Assembly: GCF_000969835.1 (NCBI RefSeq)
Contig: NZ_KQ033913.1
Location: forward strand, 374,859-438,858
Direction of reading: 5' to 3'
Length of the DNA stretch: 64,000 nucleotides
Origin: Parabacteroides goldsteinii DSM 19448 = WAL 12034
GTDB taxonomy: Bacteria; Bacteroidota; Bacteroidia; Bacteroidales; Tannerellaceae
Part shown: positions 42,862 through 52,411 of the stretch, piece after piece
Layout: each line of letters starts with the position of its first letter
Numbering within the stretch: position 1 is the stretch's first letter
Translations under genes and position numbers: made by a program
Notes under the pieces: model-generated
Told to the model about the DNA's origin: nothing
The model's database searches: none
What the model saw: only the letters and a program-made list of their open reading frames with translations

Positions 42862-44349
42862 ATGAAAAAAACACTAGGTGTAGGGTATTTAAAAGTGTTG
42901 CTGCTCGCAATTGTTATAGCCATTTTAATCGTGACTACAAGATATTCTTATGTAAATAGGGGAGAAATCATATTTATCGACGAGGTGGAAAACGGGGGAA
43001 CCGAAGACCCCCTTCAAGCCAATGAACTGAATCTTTCGAATTCCTATGAATATAAGAGCTGGAAAAATACGGCGGATACGACTTTCAAAAGTTTGTATAA
43101 CGGCAATCAGGCCGAAGACATTCTGGCTATGCGGCCCGAAATGGTAATCTTGTGGGCGGGTTATGGTTTTTCAAAAAGTTATTTGTCTCCGAGAGGACAT
43201 ATGTATGCTATTGAAGATCTTTATCATAGTTTGCGTACCGGAGCTCCGCGAAAAGCGAATGAGGGTCCTCAGCCCGCTTCCTGTTGGGCCTGTAAAAGCC
43301 TGGATGTTCCACGGCTGATAGACGAAGTGGGTTCGGATGGGTTCTATAAAAAGAAATGGTACGACTGGGGATCGGAAGTGGTCAATCCTGTCGGTTGCGG
43401 CGATTGTCATGATCCGGAGAGTATGGATTTGCGTGTTCCGCGTCAGTTCCTGATCGACGCTCTGAAACGGGAAGGCGATCCCATTGAAGATGCTTCTGAC
43501 CGGAGGATGCGTTCGCTTGTTTGTGCTCAGTGCCATGCGGAGTATTATTTAAAAGGGGAGAATAAAGAGGTTGTTCTTCCCTGGGATTCCGGGTATACTG
43601 TCGAAGCTATTGAGAACTACTACGATAAAATAGGTTTTTCCGATTATGTCAATAAACTGAGTAGAACTCCCATGTTGAAAGCCCAGCATCCGGATTTTGA
43701 ACTGGCTCAGATGGGGATCCATGCCCGCCGGGGCGTTTCCTGCGGTGAGTGCCATATGCCGTATGTCGAGGAAGAGCTCCGGTCATATAATAATCATCAT
43801 ATCCAAAGCCCGTTGGCGATGATCGAAAAAACATGCCAGACCTGTCATCATGAAAGTGCGGAAGTGCTTCGTCAGGACGTATATACCCGGCAGAACAAAG
43901 CCATGGAATTACGTAATAAATTGGAAAAGGAATTGGCGAAAGCACATATCGAAGCGCAGTTTGCCTGGGACAGGGGAGCGGCGGATAACCAGATGGAGCC
44001 TGTGCTCAAACTGCTGCGTCAGGCCCAGTGGCGTTGGGATTTTGCTATCGCTTCCCATGGCGCTGCCTTCCATGCTCCCCAGGAAGTACAACGTATTTTA
44101 GGCGACGGCCTGTATAAAACGATGCAGGCACGCCTGGTCATAAAAGATGTACTGAACAAACACGGTTATAATCAAGAAGTACCCATGCCCGATATCTCAA
44201 CCAAGAAGAAGGCGCAGAAATATATAGGTCTGGATATGAAATCAGAACTGGCTGCCAAAGATGAATTTCTGAAAACCGTTATACCGGAATGGACTAAAGA
44301 GGCAAAAGCCAATAAGCGTTTTATTGAGGAGTATAGGGTAGCGAGATAG
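42862..44349 (+). CDS. nrfA: Ammonia-forming cytochrome c nitrite reductase
   Basis: 495 residues. N-terminal membrane/signal segment (about 9-26), then five heme attachment sites: CWACK (141-145, the Lys-ligated active-site heme), CGDCH (179-183), CAQCH (221-225), CGECH (294-298) and CQTCH (325-329). This is the exact NrfA pattern, a periplasmic six-electron reductase of nitrite to ammonium. The usual membrane quinol oxidase partner NrfH is not upstream (trmD is there) or elsewhere in this window. The 3' end overlaps the convergent sensor kinase gene by 29 bp. Confidence 0.95.
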   Translation: MKKTLGVGYLKVLLLAIVIAILIVTTRYSYVNRGEIIFIDEVENGGTEDPLQANELNLSNSYEYKSWKNTADTTFKSLYNGNQAEDILAMRPEMVILWAGYGFSKSYLSPRGHMYAIEDLYHSLRTGAPRKANEGPQPASCWACKSLDVPRLIDEVGSDGFYKKKWYDWGSEVVNPVGCGDCHDPESMDLRVPRQFLIDALKREGDPIEDASDRRMRSLVCAQCHAEYYLKGENKEVVLPWDSGYTVEAIENYYDKIGFSDYVNKLSRTPMLKAQHPDFELAQMGIHARRGVSCGECHMPYVEEELRSYNNHHIQSPLAMIEKTCQTCHHESAEVLRQDVYTRQNKAMELRNKLEKELAKAHIEAQFAWDRGAADNQMEPVLKLLRQAQWRWDFAIASHGAAFHAPQEVQRILGDGLYKTMQARLVIKDVLNKHGYNQEVPMPDISTKKKAQKYIGLDMKSELAAKDEFLKTVIPEWTKEAKANKRFIEEYRVAR

Positions 44350-46603
44350 TAAACTTGCTGCCTTTCCCTTCTTCCGAATCCAACAGGATGGTTCCTTTAA
44401 ACGTTTTTATAATGCTCAGGCTGATTGCCAGTCCGAGACCGGTTCCTTTGGCAAACTCATCCAGTTTCTGGAAACGTTCGAATACCTGCTTTATCTTATC
44501 TTTGGGAATACCTTTTCCCGTATCTTCGACCGACAGCAGGATATGTTCGGTGTCGTATTCGTATTTGACTTTGATATATCCGTGAGTAGTAAATTTTGTC
44601 GCATTGTTAATGAAATTAGTAACTACCTGGGTCAGTCTGAAACGGTCTGTGTTGATAATGGCCGGAATCTCCGGAACTTCTTTGAGCAATTCTACTCCCT
44701 GAGGCATCAGTACGCGATGTGTATTGAAGATATCTTCCACCAATTGATTCAGATCGCAGTCTGCATAGGTAAAGGATATTTGTCCGGACTCGATGCGCGA
44801 CAGGTCCAGAATGTCGCTGATCAGTTTGAGAAGCAAGTCGTTATTCATGTTTATCAGGCCGATAAACTCATTTTTTTCATCCTGCTCCAGTTCCATATCC
44901 GAACTCAGCAGTTGGGAGAAGCCGACGATGGCGTTGAGCGGTGTACGTATCTCATGGCTCATATTGGCCAGGAAGGCCGATTTCATCTTATCGGATTCTT
45001 CCGCCTTTTTCAGGGCCTTGGTCAGATTAATCTCTGTTTCCTTGATTTGCTGGATATTAAGGCAGAGGCCGTTTACTTCGACGGAATAATCATTGCCGGC
45101 AGTCTTTATGTTGGTGTTCTGGGCATACCGGAATTCCCACCACTGATGACCTTGTCCGTTAAAATCATATCTTCTTCTGGTTATCTGACGGGAGGGGAAA
45201 CCATGATCCAGCTTATACCTGTTTAATTGGAAATCAGCCTGTTCGTCCTGGTGGATAGCCTTGCTGAAACGTTCCGCACTGATGGGCTCTTCTGGCATAT
45301 TCAGATAATGATAAAACTCTTTGTCGAAATAGAAGGTTCCGTTTTTATACCGGAATGTGAAAATGTTACCGCTCTCCAAAGCGAAAGAGAGAAATTCCTT
45401 CTCATGTTTCAGATTTTCCTGCACCTCTTTTTTATGGGCAGCCTCTCTCTTATACAACATTCGCTGGTAAATGATAATAATTATCAGTATAATTCCCAGC
45501 AAAACTGCTATACATATAATATAGAACTGGTAACGGATATAAAAGGGGATATTTACGATCTCGCTGTCTATCGGGAGTTTGTTGAGACTGATTCCCCATT
45601 GGTCGAGTATTTTATAATCGAATATGTACTTTTTGCCTGCCTCCGTAATTTGTGGAAAGTTGCTTACCGGAGCCCCGTTCAGTATATCGGCAATACGGTT
45701 GGCGGCCAGGGTTGTTTGTTCTTGCTGTGTGGTGACATATCCTCCGATTACACCATAATTATAACCGACCATTTCGTTGAGGACCGAAAAACCGGGGAAA
45801 GAACTGAAACGTCCCAAAGAGAGAGTCAGATAATCTCTTTTGATTGCCAGATAGGCCTTGTTATAATAGTTCTCGCCTAACCCTTTGATCAACGAACGGG
45901 TCGATTTTCCGTTGATCGTGCTTATGTACATGGCGTCCGGTATTATTTTTTTATTTTTGGAGATGGAGGTACCGCGTTTTCCGGATAAGCGTATTTTGTC
46001 CGGGGAGAAGATATTGTTTGTTTTGCAGATATCTTTGATCTGTTCATCCATGTCTGCCAGGATGATTTTGTCTGCATAGATATCGTCGGTAACCCGCACA
46101 ACAATACATTTTCCTATGAGTTGTTCTATCAGTTCTATATTGGTTCTGTAATCCGGTTTGTCACGGAAGCCTGTTATGTTGGACTGTTTTTGAATGAATG
46201 GCACGTTCGGGTAGTTCGCTCCGGTAAAGACGATCGGAGTCGTTTTAACGGAAGGATGGCCGCAGGTCAGTAAGGCATTCAGGGCCGGATCGTCACAGGT
46301 TAGGATGATATCCGGATTCCAGGATGATAACCTGTTCAGTTCCTCATATATAGTCAGTTTTTGTTTTTTCTCCGTTTTCTTGGTTCCGTCCAGATAAAGG
46401 GTATGGACCTCTGCATGTATGTCTCTTTTCCGTAATTGTTCGGCAAAGATATTTTTCATTTTCTTATATGCCGGGAGACCGGCTTCGTAAGACTGGATGA
46501 TTAATATGTGTTTATGAGGCGTTGTCTGGTTGCATGAGCTATTTAGAATAAAAAATAGGACAAGTATGAGTATATATTGCACTGATAGAATCCTGTTAGA
46601 CAT
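44321..46603 (-). CDS. Sensor histidine kinase with ABC-substrate-binding-like sensor domain
   Basis: 760 residues. The N-terminus looks like a lipoprotein signal (LNSSC, Cys24). Residues about 30-335 resemble the periplasmic-binding-protein-like domain of ABC substrate-binding family sensors (HILIIQSYEAGLPAYKKM, PIVFTGANYPNV). A membrane helix follows (about 348-373), then a coiled coil, a PAS-like region, HisKA with His550 (NMSHEIRTPLNAI) and an ATPase domain (DTGKGIP, GTGLGLAIS). No receiver domain or adjacent response regulator is present, so the partner is elsewhere. Convergent with nrfA, whose regulation it may or may not serve. Confidence 0.88.
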   Translation of the reverse strand: MSNRILSVQYILILVLFFILNSSCNQTTPHKHILIIQSYEAGLPAYKKMKNIFAEQLRKRDIHAEVHTLYLDGTKKTEKKQKLTIYEELNRLSSWNPDIILTCDDPALNALLTCGHPSVKTTPIVFTGANYPNVPFIQKQSNITGFRDKPDYRTNIELIEQLIGKCIVVRVTDDIYADKIILADMDEQIKDICKTNNIFSPDKIRLSGKRGTSISKNKKIIPDAMYISTINGKSTRSLIKGLGENYYNKAYLAIKRDYLTLSLGRFSSFPGFSVLNEMVGYNYGVIGGYVTTQQEQTTLAANRIADILNGAPVSNFPQITEAGKKYIFDYKILDQWGISLNKLPIDSEIVNIPFYIRYQFYIICIAVLLGIILIIIIIYQRMLYKREAAHKKEVQENLKHEKEFLSFALESGNIFTFRYKNGTFYFDKEFYHYLNMPEEPISAERFSKAIHQDEQADFQLNRYKLDHGFPSRQITRRRYDFNGQGHQWWEFRYAQNTNIKTAGNDYSVEVNGLCLNIQQIKETEINLTKALKKAEESDKMKSAFLANMSHEIRTPLNAIVGFSQLLSSDMELEQDEKNEFIGLINMNNDLLLKLISDILDLSRIESGQISFTYADCDLNQLVEDIFNTHRVLMPQGVELLKEVPEIPAIINTDRFRLTQVVTNFINNATKFTTHGYIKVKYEYDTEHILLSVEDTGKGIPKDKIKQVFERFQKLDEFAKGTGLGLAISLSIIKTFKGTILLDSEEGKGSKFTISLPYTPQ

Positions 46604-46883
46604 TACATTATGAATGATTAAGTAAATATTTTATCCCTAGTGTGTTTGTATTTTTTGATATTCAGTAAGAATTACGCCTCTAAATTAGGCTGAATTTTTA
46701 TATTGGACAAAGATTTGGAAATGAAATAACCGTTGATTAATAAGATTTTTTGGCTTGTGGTAAGAATAAAGTCCGTACACTCGTTGAATAATTATTCTAT
46801 TATTTGTACTTTTGCCAGTCAAATTGCCGCAAGCGGGGAATCTCGCAGACGCATAGAAACTTGATTGAATAAATTTTAGAACA
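46604..46883 (+). promoter_or_regulatory. Intergenic region with pheT promoter
   Basis: 280 bp without a gene. TTG at 46784-46786, 20-bp spacer and TACTTTTG at 46807-46814 form a good promoter about 70 bp before pheT. The left part is AT-rich and shows no clear minus-strand promoter for the sensor kinase. Confidence 0.65.
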
Positions 46884-49346
46884 ATGAATATATCTTACAA
46901 CTGGCTGAAAGAGTATCTTGATTTCGACTTGCAGCCCGAAGAAGTATCAGCAGCACTAACCTCTATCGGTTTGGAAACCGGGGGAGTAGAAGAAGTTCAA
47001 ACGATCAAAGGTGGACTGGAAGGACTGGTTATCGGCGAAGTTTTGACTTGTGTGGAACACCCGAATTCTGACCACTTGCATATCACGACGGTGAATGTCG
47101 GTGGGGAAGAACCTTTGCAAATCGTTTGCGGTGCGCCCAATGTCGCAGCAGGCCAGAAAGTGGTTGTCGCTGTGAACGGTACGAAACTCTATGACGGTGA
47201 CGAAGTCTTTACCATTAAAAGATCAAAAATCCGTGGCGTTGAGTCGAACGGTATGATCTGTGCGGAAGATGAGATCGGTATCGGAACAGACCATGCCGGC
47301 ATTATCGTGCTTCCGGCTGATGCGGTTGTAGGAACTCCTGCCAAGGAATATTATAATGTAAAGAGCGACTATGTGCTGGAAGTGGATATCACTCCGAACC
47401 GTGTGGACGGAACTTCCCATTTCGGTGTTGCCCGCGACCTGGCTGCTTACCTGAAACAGAACGGTAAGCCGACAGAACTGAAACGTCCGTCTGTCGACGC
47501 TTTCAAGATCGACGATGAAACTCCGGCTATCGAAGTGATCGTTGAAAATACGGAGGCATGTCCCCGTTACTCCGGTGTTACTATCAAGGGCGTAACAGTG
47601 AAAGAAAGTCCGGAATGGTTGAAAAACCGTCTGAATATAATCGGTTTGCGTCCTATCAATAACGTAGTGGACGTAACCAACTATGTATTGCATGAAATGG
47701 GACAGCCTCTGCATTCATTCGATGCAGGCAAGGTTACTGGCGATAAAGTGATCGTGAAGACGATGCCGGAAGGTACCAAGTTCGTCACCCTGGATGGTGT
47801 TGAACGTACGTTGACCGATCGTGACCTGATGATCTGCAATACGGAAGAAGCCATGTGTATCGGTGGTGTGTTCGGCGGCCTGGATTCAGGTGTGACGGAG
47901 CAGACTACGGATGTATTCCTTGAATCGGCTTGTTTCCATCCGACATGGATTCGTAAGACAGCCCGTCGTTTCGGTTTGAATACCGATGCTTCTTTCCGCT
48001 TCGAACGCGGTCTGGATGCGAACAATACAATCTATGTATTGAAACGTGCCGCTCTGTTGATCCAGGAAGTAGCCGGTGGTAAGATTACCGGATCTATTCA
48101 GGATGTTTATCCGAATCCGGTACAGCCTTATACCGTGGAACTGACTTACAACAAGATCAACAGTCTGATCGGTAAGGACATTCCGGTAGAGACGGTTAAG
48201 AGTATTTTGGCTAGCCTGGAGATGGAAATCGTTTCGGAAACAACCGAAGGTCTGACCATCCATGTGCCGGTTTACCGTATCGACGTACAGCGTGATGTCG
48301 ATGTAATTGAAGATATCCTCCGTATCTACGGATATAATAATATAGAGTTCAGCGACAGCGTAAAATCAAACCTGAGCTACAAGACAGCTACCGACCGTAG
48401 TTATGATCTGCAGAACCTAATCTCTGAACAGCTTTGCGGTTCAGGTTTCAATGAGATCATGAACAATTCGCTGACACGTTCCGCTTATTACGATGAACTG
48501 ACTACTTATCCGGTTTCTCATTGCGTTATGCTGATGAACCCGCTGAGTGCAGACCTGAACGGTATGCGTCAGACATTGTTGTTCGGCGGTCTGGAAAGTA
48601 TCGAACATAATGTGAAACGTAAAAACGGCAATATCCGTTTCTTTGAATTTGGCAACTGCTACGATTATAATGTAGAGAAGAAGCGTGAAGACGCTACACT
48701 GGCCGAATTCTCGGAAGACTATCGCCTGGGATTATGGGTTTGCGGCGACCGTGTGGAAAACAGTTGGGCGCATGCAGATGAAAAGGCTACCGTGTATGAA
48801 CTGAAAGCCTATGTGGAAAATATCCTTATCCGTCTGGGCGTGAATCTGAAGAAGGTTGTCTTCGGAAACCTGAGCAATGATATTTATTCAACAGGCGTAA
48901 GTATTACAACAACTTCGGGCCGCGAACTGGGTACGTTCGGTATCGTAAACCGTAAGATCTGCAAGGCTATGGATATTGATTTCGAGGTATATTATGCTGA
49001 GTTGTCCTGGACATTGCTGATGAAGGAGACAAAGAAGAATAAGGTGACATTCTCCGAGATCTCTAAATTCCCGGCAGTAAAACGTGACCTGGCTTTGTTG
49101 CTGGACAAGTCCGTTCAGTTTGCTGAGATCGAAAAGATTGCCGAAGAAAGCGAACGCAAACTGTTGAAGGAGGTTTCCCTGTTCGACGTTTACGAAGGCA
49201 AGAACCTGCCGGCCGGAAAGAAATCGTATGCCGTAAGTTTCTACCTGCAGGATGAGACAAAGACATTGACCGACAAACAGATCGACGCGATCATGCAGAA
49301 GATTCGCAAGAATCTGGAAAGCAAACTGGGTGCATCATTGAGATAA
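46884..49346 (+). CDS. pheT: Phenylalanyl-tRNA synthetase beta subunit
   Basis: 820 residues, full length. Domain order: an N-terminal tRNA-binding EMAP-like domain (about 40-150; VLTCVEHPNSDHLHI), B3/B4 editing domain, B5 domain, core catalytic-like domain and a C-terminal ferredoxin-like anticodon-binding domain (KFPAVKRDLALLLDKSV). It pairs with PheS, encoded elsewhere, to charge tRNA-Phe. A YebC-family gene follows after 35 bp and is probably co-transcribed. Confidence 0.97.
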   Translation: MNISYNWLKEYLDFDLQPEEVSAALTSIGLETGGVEEVQTIKGGLEGLVIGEVLTCVEHPNSDHLHITTVNVGGEEPLQIVCGAPNVAAGQKVVVAVNGTKLYDGDEVFTIKRSKIRGVESNGMICAEDEIGIGTDHAGIIVLPADAVVGTPAKEYYNVKSDYVLEVDITPNRVDGTSHFGVARDLAAYLKQNGKPTELKRPSVDAFKIDDETPAIEVIVENTEACPRYSGVTIKGVTVKESPEWLKNRLNIIGLRPINNVVDVTNYVLHEMGQPLHSFDAGKVTGDKVIVKTMPEGTKFVTLDGVERTLTDRDLMICNTEEAMCIGGVFGGLDSGVTEQTTDVFLESACFHPTWIRKTARRFGLNTDASFRFERGLDANNTIYVLKRAALLIQEVAGGKITGSIQDVYPNPVQPYTVELTYNKINSLIGKDIPVETVKSILASLEMEIVSETTEGLTIHVPVYRIDVQRDVDVIEDILRIYGYNNIEFSDSVKSNLSYKTATDRSYDLQNLISEQLCGSGFNEIMNNSLTRSAYYDELTTYPVSHCVMLMNPLSADLNGMRQTLLFGGLESIEHNVKRKNGNIRFFEFGNCYDYNVEKKREDATLAEFSEDYRLGLWVCGDRVENSWAHADEKATVYELKAYVENILIRLGVNLKKVVFGNLSNDIYSTGVSITTTSGRELGTFGIVNRKICKAMDIDFEVYYAELSWTLLMKETKKNKVTFSEISKFPAVKRDLALLLDKSVQFAEIEKIAEESERKLLKEVSLFDVYEGKNLPAGKKSYAVSFYLQDETKTLTDKQIDAIMQKIRKNLESKLGASLR

Positions 49347-49381
49347 GACAAAAGTTTATAATAATATAATACAGATATAAT

Positions 49382-50113
49382 ATGGGAAGAGCGTTTGAGT
49401 TCCGTAAAGCAAGAAAATTTAAACGTTGGGGTAATATGGCCCGCGTATTCACAAAACTGGGTAAGGAAATCACTATTGCTGCGAAAGCAGGTGGTCCTGA
49501 TCCGGAGAATAACCCCCATTTGCGTGCTTTGATGCAGAATGCAAAGAAGGAGAATATGCCGAAAGAAAATGTGGAACGTGCCATTAAGCGTGCTGTAGAA
49601 AAAGATTTCTCCGGTTATAAGGAGATGACTTATGAAGGTTACGGCCCGTTCGGTATTGCTATCTTCGTGGAAACAGCGACCGATAATACAACCCGTACGG
49701 TTGCCAATGTGCGCAGTTATTTCAATAAACATGGCGGCTCACTGGGTACAAGCGGCAGCCTTGAATTCCTGTTCGATCATAAATGTGTATTCCATATCAA
49801 CAAGAAAGATGGTATTTCGTTGGAAGACCTGGAACTGGAACTGATCGATTATGGAGTGGATGAAGTAGACGAAGACGAAGAAGAAGTCGTTATTTACGGC
49901 GAATTTGCTCAGAACTCCGCTATCCAGAAATATTTGGAAGAGAACGGTTACGAAATCACAAGCAGCGAGTTTGTTCGTATCCCGAACGATCTGAAAGAAG
50001 TGACAGCCGAACAGCGTGAAACATTGGATAAGCTGATTGAAAAGCTGGAAGAAGATGACGACGTACAGAATGTATTCCATAATATGAAGGAAGACGAAAG
50101 CGGAGAAGAATAA
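49382..50113 (+). CDS. YebC/PmpR-family protein
   Basis: 243 residues. The start GRAFEFRKARKFKRWGNMARVFTKLGKEI is a Bacteroidetes form of the YebC signature; ENMPKENVERAIKRA and the YEGYGPFGIAIFVE strand follow. Family members act as transcription regulators or as ribosome-associated factors easing translation of proline-rich stretches. The acidic C-terminus (EEDDDVQNVFHNM) is standard. Downstream is a strong terminator. Confidence 0.93.
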   Translation: MGRAFEFRKARKFKRWGNMARVFTKLGKEITIAAKAGGPDPENNPHLRALMQNAKKENMPKENVERAIKRAVEKDFSGYKEMTYEGYGPFGIAIFVETATDNTTRTVANVRSYFNKHGGSLGTSGSLEFLFDHKCVFHINKKDGISLEDLELELIDYGVDEVDEDEEEVVIYGEFAQNSAIQKYLEENGYEITSSEFVRIPNDLKEVTAEQRETLDKLIEKLEEDDDVQNVFHNMKEDESGEE

Positions 50114-50134
50114 CATTCGCTTTGACCTTATAAG

Positions 50135-50179
50135 AAAAAAGAAGTGGTATCGGATTAATTTCGGTACCACTTCTTTTTT
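50135..50179 (+). terminator. Terminator after YebC-family gene
   Basis: An 18-bp stem with one G-U mismatch (50135-50152 with 50162-50179) and T-run on the right arm. The A-run on the left would allow action on both strands. Confidence 0.88.
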
Positions 50180-50244
50180 TATGTAAGTTATATTTATTTC
50201 ATTACTTTTGCAGCCGCTAGTATTAATAATAACTCTATTGGATT

Positions 50245-50985
50245 ATGAAAAGGGTAATTTTTATGTGTGCACTCATAGCTATGAGTGTAATTTCTTCTTA
50301 TGTCTCCGCTCAGAAAGAGCTGGGGATTTTTAATTCTCTCTCAGTTGGTGTAAGTGCCGGAACAACAGGTATTGGCGTTGATGTAGCGACTCCGGTCACT
50401 CCCCATTTTGCCATCCGTGGAGGTGTTTCGTTTATGCCGGGTATTAAAATCAGCACAGATGTGGATGTGGAACTGAATGATCCCGATCTGGGAAGCTATC
50501 CGAGTACGCTTGACCTTAAAGGTAGTATGAGCCGTGCTTCCGGAGAATTATTGGTGAACTACTATCCGTTCCTGAGTTCTTCTTTCTTTGTGACGGCCGG
50601 TGCTTATTTCGGCGGTTCCAAGTTAGTGAAGATCACTGGCCACAGCGATGAGTTGAAGGAATATGTGAACGAAGGTGGAAAGGCCGGTATTGTTATCGGT
50701 GATCAGACAATCCCGGTAGACAAGGATGGTAATATCGCCGGCGGTCTTAAAGCAGCCGGATTCCGTCCTTATCTGGGAGTAGGTTTCGGACGTGCAGTTC
50801 CTAAAAAGCGTATCGGCGTACAGTTTGAATTAGGTGTTCAGTTCCACGGAACTCCCAAAGTGTATACGGATGCCGGAATCCTGGGTAGTACTTCAACCGA
50901 CGGAGACGACAGTTTCACAAAAATCATAGATAAACTGACTGTTTATCCGGTTATGAAACTGCGCTTTTGCGGCAGATTGTTCTGA
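50245..50985 (+). CDS. Outer-membrane beta-barrel-like protein
   Basis: 246 residues with a signal peptide ending near SAQ (about 22). Alternating hydrophobic strands with Gly/aromatic pattern (LSVGVSAGTTGIGVDVATP, ASGELLVNYYPF, FFVTAGAYFGGS, PYLGVGFGRAVP, GVQFELGVQFHG) and a C-terminal Phe suggest an 8- to 10-stranded barrel. No specific family recognised. Monocistronic between a terminator and a palindromic repeat region. Confidence 0.7.
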   Translation: MKRVIFMCALIAMSVISSYVSAQKELGIFNSLSVGVSAGTTGIGVDVATPVTPHFAIRGGVSFMPGIKISTDVDVELNDPDLGSYPSTLDLKGSMSRASGELLVNYYPFLSSSFFVTAGAYFGGSKLVKITGHSDELKEYVNEGGKAGIVIGDQTIPVDKDGNIAGGLKAAGFRPYLGVGFGRAVPKKRIGVQFELGVQFHGTPKVYTDAGILGSTSTDGDDSFTKIIDKLTVYPVMKLRFCGRLF

Positions 50986-51284
50986 TAAAGAGGGGGGTAA
51001 TTGTAGTAGAATAATTTCATTCTTAGGAAATAATGAGCCAATGTGGTAATATGCCAATGTGCCAATTTAGGAAAAATTGAACTATCTGTTTATAGTGACG
51101 GGAGTAACTAATTCCCCTCTTGAGAGGGGATAAGGGGTGTGTTAAAGCTAGTTATAGGGCTAAACAATAACACACCCCCTTCCCCCTCTCAAGAGAGGAG
51201 CCAGGTACAACCGATCAATAATCGGATAGCTCAAACTTGACAATATTTGAAATATCTATTTTGCTATAATTACCTTATCCTTCA
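50986..51284. repeat. Intergenic region with long imperfect inverted repeat
   Basis: 299 bp without a gene. Arms of about 33 bp (51112-51144 and 51168-51200) can fold into a long hairpin; each arm also contains the short palindrome CTCTTGAGAG or its mirror form. A small hairpin CCGAT/ATCGG follows (51212-51226). Short GCCAATGTG direct repeats lie at about 51037-51060. It is of the dispersed intergenic repeat kind common in this phylum. Confidence 0.65.
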
Positions 51285-52331
51285 TTATGCCTTCATCCTA
51301 ACAATGAACAGCACCGGATTATCTTCTTCCGTGCGATCCGGGAATGCTTTCTTTACTTCTTCTCCTGAACGGCAATAACAGAAAGAATTGTTATAAATAT
51401 CCAGTGATTTCAGGTCGGGAACCCTTCCCGTATGGTAGAAATTATCTTCGAAGCCTCCTGTTACATTATAGGCATAGTCTTCCCGGCGATCGTAACAGAA
51501 CGTATAATTCTTATCCGTATCAGTTGCGTCCGAGTAAGTGGAAACCAAATAACGTCCGGCTATGCAGAGGGGTAAGATTGAAGAATATTCCTCATGTATA
51601 TTCAGTTTGTTCCGTCTGATCAGGTAAAGCGTATCCGCCAGTAACTCGTCCGGCTGGGTGGAAGGCGAATAGGCGTAGACATTCCCGTTGGTAACGGACA
51701 GTTCGGTAGAGAAGCAGGCGCCCAGATAGAACCGTCCCAGGTCGGCAGCCGTCAGTTTGCGGGCATCCTGCAGGTTGAATGTCGTATCGAACTTATAAAG
51801 CCACTCGTTGACACATTGTTTGCCGGTCCCCTCTTCGGAGGGCGACAACGATTGTGCCGTCATCCATATATGGCGGTTATGGTACATCAGGCGGGTAGGG
51901 GTTTTCAATGGATTGATTCCGGCAAGGCTTTTCCTTTCCAGCAATGTCCCGTCGTAATCATAATAATAAACGTTTTCCCGGTCGTCCATGACGATCAGTT
52001 GCTTTTCGAGCGGATCGATGACGTAATCGGTAACCAGGAAATGCTTATTACTGGTGATCCGGCTAAGGAATTTGCCGGAGCAGTCGAAATGAAAAAGCTG
52101 GCCGTTGCTTACCAGGAACAATTCATTCCTGTCGCGCTTGATCTGTGTGGCATGTTTCAGCCGGCAGTCGGATGTTGTTTCCAGCGGAATGGCGATCACT
52201 TCGTCGGCAACGTCTGAGAGGGAGCCTTCGGTGGTGCTTTTCACCGGCATATCTTCGCTTATAATCTTGTAACCTTCGTTTATGTAGATTATTCCAACGA
52301 GCAAAAGTAATAGCAAACAGGTCTTTTTCAT
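51285..52331 (-). CDS. Six-bladed beta-propeller protein (solitary)
   Basis: 348 residues from the ATG at 52331 (an ATG at 52343 adds MNDE). The hydrophobic N-terminus has no clear lipobox after the core, so it may be a cleaved or anchored signal. Family signature VIAIPLETTSDCRL near residue 50 and blade-like repeats (LFHFDCSGKFLSRI, VYYYDYDGTLLER) place it in the Bacteroidales 6-bladed propeller group. The GKRGxGPGE motif is missing. Unlike the genes at 2.4-7.1 kb it has no NVEALA-type peptide beside it. Function unknown. Confidence 0.75.
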   Translation of the reverse strand: MKKTCLLLLLLVGIIYINEGYKIISEDMPVKSTTEGSLSDVADEVIAIPLETTSDCRLKHATQIKRDRNELFLVSNGQLFHFDCSGKFLSRITSNKHFLVTDYVIDPLEKQLIVMDDRENVYYYDYDGTLLERKSLAGINPLKTPTRLMYHNRHIWMTAQSLSPSEEGTGKQCVNEWLYKFDTTFNLQDARKLTAADLGRFYLGACFSTELSVTNGNVYAYSPSTQPDELLADTLYLIRRNKLNIHEEYSSILPLCIAGRYLVSTYSDATDTDKNYTFCYDRREDYAYNVTGGFEDNFYHTGRVPDLKSLDIYNNSFCYCRSGEEVKKAFPDRTEEDNPVLFIVRMKA

Positions 52332-52411
52332 TTCATCATTCATTTAAAAAGGAACATACATATAACGTTTTTATCTCCGGATTATTGAACAAAGCGGCAA
52401 TTTCTTTTCAT

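Noticed and set aside
46815..46883. Possible tRNA or structured RNA before pheT
   Set aside because: The GC-rich patch (AAGCGGGGAATCTCGC) does not extend to a cloverleaf or T-loop; it is taken as leader sequence.
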